The notes below the pieces were generated by a model, which saw only the letters and a program-made list of their open reading frames with translations, ran no database searches and was not told where the DNA came from. Positions 36,621-37,299 of a stretch of DNA of 37,299 nucleotides are shown here, piece after piece. Both the position numbers and the translations under genes were made by a program. Position 1 is the stretch's first letter; each line of letters opens with the position of its first letter. The stretch comes from Candidatus Aquidulcis sp. (GTDB lineage: Bacteria > Chloroflexota > Anaerolineae > Anaerolineales > UBA4823): contig DYIZ01000051.1 of assembly GCA_020723385.1 (NCBI GenBank), positions 1 through 37,299 on the forward strand. Direction: 5' to 3'.

Positions 36621-36755
36621 ATGCGATATGGTAGCGAAGCAGATCGCTTATACTGGTTGGTGAGTGGTAGTGCGACGATGGTCAAGAACAAGTACAATGC
36701 CAGTGGCAGTCAACAATATGAATGCAAGGCGCATGGACATTATGTTGCTCTAAAA
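36621..36755 (+). pseudogene. Remnant of IS1-like transposase zinc-finger (InsA-type N-terminus)
   Basis: The plus strand encodes GSATMVKNKYNASGSQQYEC followed by KAHGHY, which matches the N-terminal zinc finger of IS1-type InsA proteins (pattern CPxCGSxxxVKNGxxxxGxQxYxCxxCG). Here the first two Cys read as Trp and Ser (WLVS for CPxC) and the fourth is His, so the finger is broken. Only about 45 codons are recognisable. It is the only coding debris in the gap between the HTH gene and g14. Confidence 0.7.
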
Positions 36756-36758
36756 CGC

Positions 36759-37010
36759 CTAAACGCTTACCAACTTTTTAGAATCTTGTTCCTCCATAAC
36801 AAATATTTTCTTGAGAGCTGATCGTCTAAACCGCCACACTCTCCCGATTTTCACTGCAGGCAGCTCACCCCGTTTCGCCATATTTCTTACAGTGCTAGGT
36901 TTCAGTCGAAAATACCGCGCCACTTCTTCTACGGTCCATAAGGGATCCGTTTCCGGCGAGGGCAATTCCATTACATTATTCTGTTGAGGATCGTGAATAA
37001 CCATCTTCAA
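36759..37010 (-). CDS. Excisionase-type HTH DNA-binding protein
   Basis: An 83-residue protein whose centre (about residues 24-70) is a winged-helix/HTH domain of the excisionase (xis/HTH_17, MerR-like) family. The recognition part reads WTVEEVARYFRLKPSTVRNM, followed by the family's GELPAVKIGRVWRFRRSAL wing. Such small proteins act as excisionases of mobile elements or as transcription regulators; the sequence alone cannot decide. The flanks (residues 1-22 and 72-83) are unremarkable. Start: ATG with GGGAGGG seven bases upstream. It is the most upstream gene seen on this strand, 200 bp before g14, with a candidate promoter and palindromic operator about 110-130 bp before its start. It may regulate itself and the cluster, or may be a leftover of an integrated element. 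Confidence 0.85.
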   Translation of the reverse strand: MKMVIHDPQQNNVMELPSPETDPLWTVEEVARYFRLKPSTVRNMAKRGELPAVKIGRVWRFRRSALKKIFVMEEQDSKKLVSV

Positions 37011-37116
37011 GCCCTCCCAGCTACAGAACTGTCCGCCCGCTTTATCGAGTCCATGGCTGCCCCTTTCGATGTGTATCTATGTTGTTATGAAGTTTGATAT
37101 TGAAGTCTATGACGGT

Positions 37117-37132
37117 TAGTAAACTTTTACTA
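37117..37132. promoter_or_regulatory. 16-bp palindrome, candidate operator
   Basis: TAGTAAA-CT-TTTACTA is a perfect 7-2-7 inverted repeat. In the minus-strand direction it begins at the last base of a TATAAT box, so a bound protein would cover the transcription start. That layout is classic for repression. The HTH protein encoded just downstream is the obvious candidate binder, but this is inferred. Confidence 0.5.
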
Positions 37133-37137
37133 TTATA
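37132..37137 (-). promoter_or_regulatory. Candidate -10 box (TATAAT) upstream of the HTH gene
   Basis: A perfect TATAAT on the minus strand, preceded by TTTGCA, about 122 bases before the HTH start codon. No good TTGACA-like -35 box stands 16-18 bases upstream (the sequence there is AAACCG-like), so it would need an activator or a different spacing. It is the best promoter-like element I can see at the head of the cluster. Confidence 0.4.
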
Positions 37138-37299
37138 TGCAAACCCCCAAAAATCGGTTTTAGGCAGTTGTAATGATTTTAACCAGTACCCCCTTTGCAG
37201 TTCTTTTCTTGTAATGCGGAGAATTGCGATGAGGTCTTTCACTTCTTTTCATTCGCTGAAAATTCTGGCTAAATCGCGAATTTCCTGGTAATCTCAGGG

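Noticed and set aside
37011-37299. Short reading frames on both strands at the right edge
   Set aside because: None shows a family motif; apart from the TATAAT box and palindrome I see nothing supportable here.

Overview
The window looks like chromosomal DNA from a bacterium, most likely a Chloroflexota (Anaerolineae-like) lineage. This is an inference. It rests on secreted and membrane proteins with long Thr/Pro-rich spacers, lipoproteins that also carry a C-terminal membrane segment with a basic tail (easiest to explain with a single-membrane envelope), giant TPR-type proteins and a tubulin-like NTPase. I see no rRNA, tRNA, CRISPR array or ordinary housekeeping gene.

Layout. All intact genes lie on the minus strand, so transcription runs from right to left. 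At the right end (37010-36759) is a small excisionase-type HTH protein. It is preceded by a TATAAT box and a 16-bp palindrome that could be an operator. Next comes a decayed fragment of an IS1-like transposase zinc finger on the plus strand (36621-36755). From 36558 to 759 there are fourteen tightly packed genes, here called g14 to g1 in order of falling coordinate: a surface vWA protein (g14); a Tubulin_2-type GTPase (g13); a propeller - transmembrane - degenerate tubulin fusion (g12); two paralogous kinase-like/TPR proteins (g11 membrane-anchored, g10 soluble); a single-pass protein with two external Ig-like repeats (g9); a giant TPR protein with a C-terminal membrane segment and external SH3-like domain (g8); a calcineurin-like phosphoesterase (g7); a small single-pass protein with the same external SH3-like module (g6); a 4-5 TM protein (g5); two paralogous lipoproteins with Arg/Pro tails (g4, g3); a vWA lipoprotein (g2); and an eight-TM zinc-ribbon protein (g1). 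The left 0.7 kb is the frameshifted remnant of an IS5-group (DDE_Tnp_4-like) transposase.

How it may work together. The gaps are mostly short. Several start codons overlap the preceding stop, or use a ribosome-binding site that contains it, so g11 to g1 look like one long translationally coupled operon. A perfect 15-bp hairpin separates the vWA and tubulin genes from the rest. Nearly every product is membrane-bound or cytosolic with a large scaffold, and only g13 (GTPase) and g7 (phosphoesterase) keep clear catalytic motifs. The kinase-like domains and the second tubulin domain have lost key residues. I infer an envelope-spanning, tubulin-based assembly: a cytosolic GTPase polymer or ring tied to the membrane through g12, g11 and g8, with external vWA, propeller, Ig-like and SH3-like modules. 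This agrees with published predictions that such divergent tubulin families act in membrane remodelling, but the actual function is unknown. Transposase remnants on both sides suggest an accessory island.
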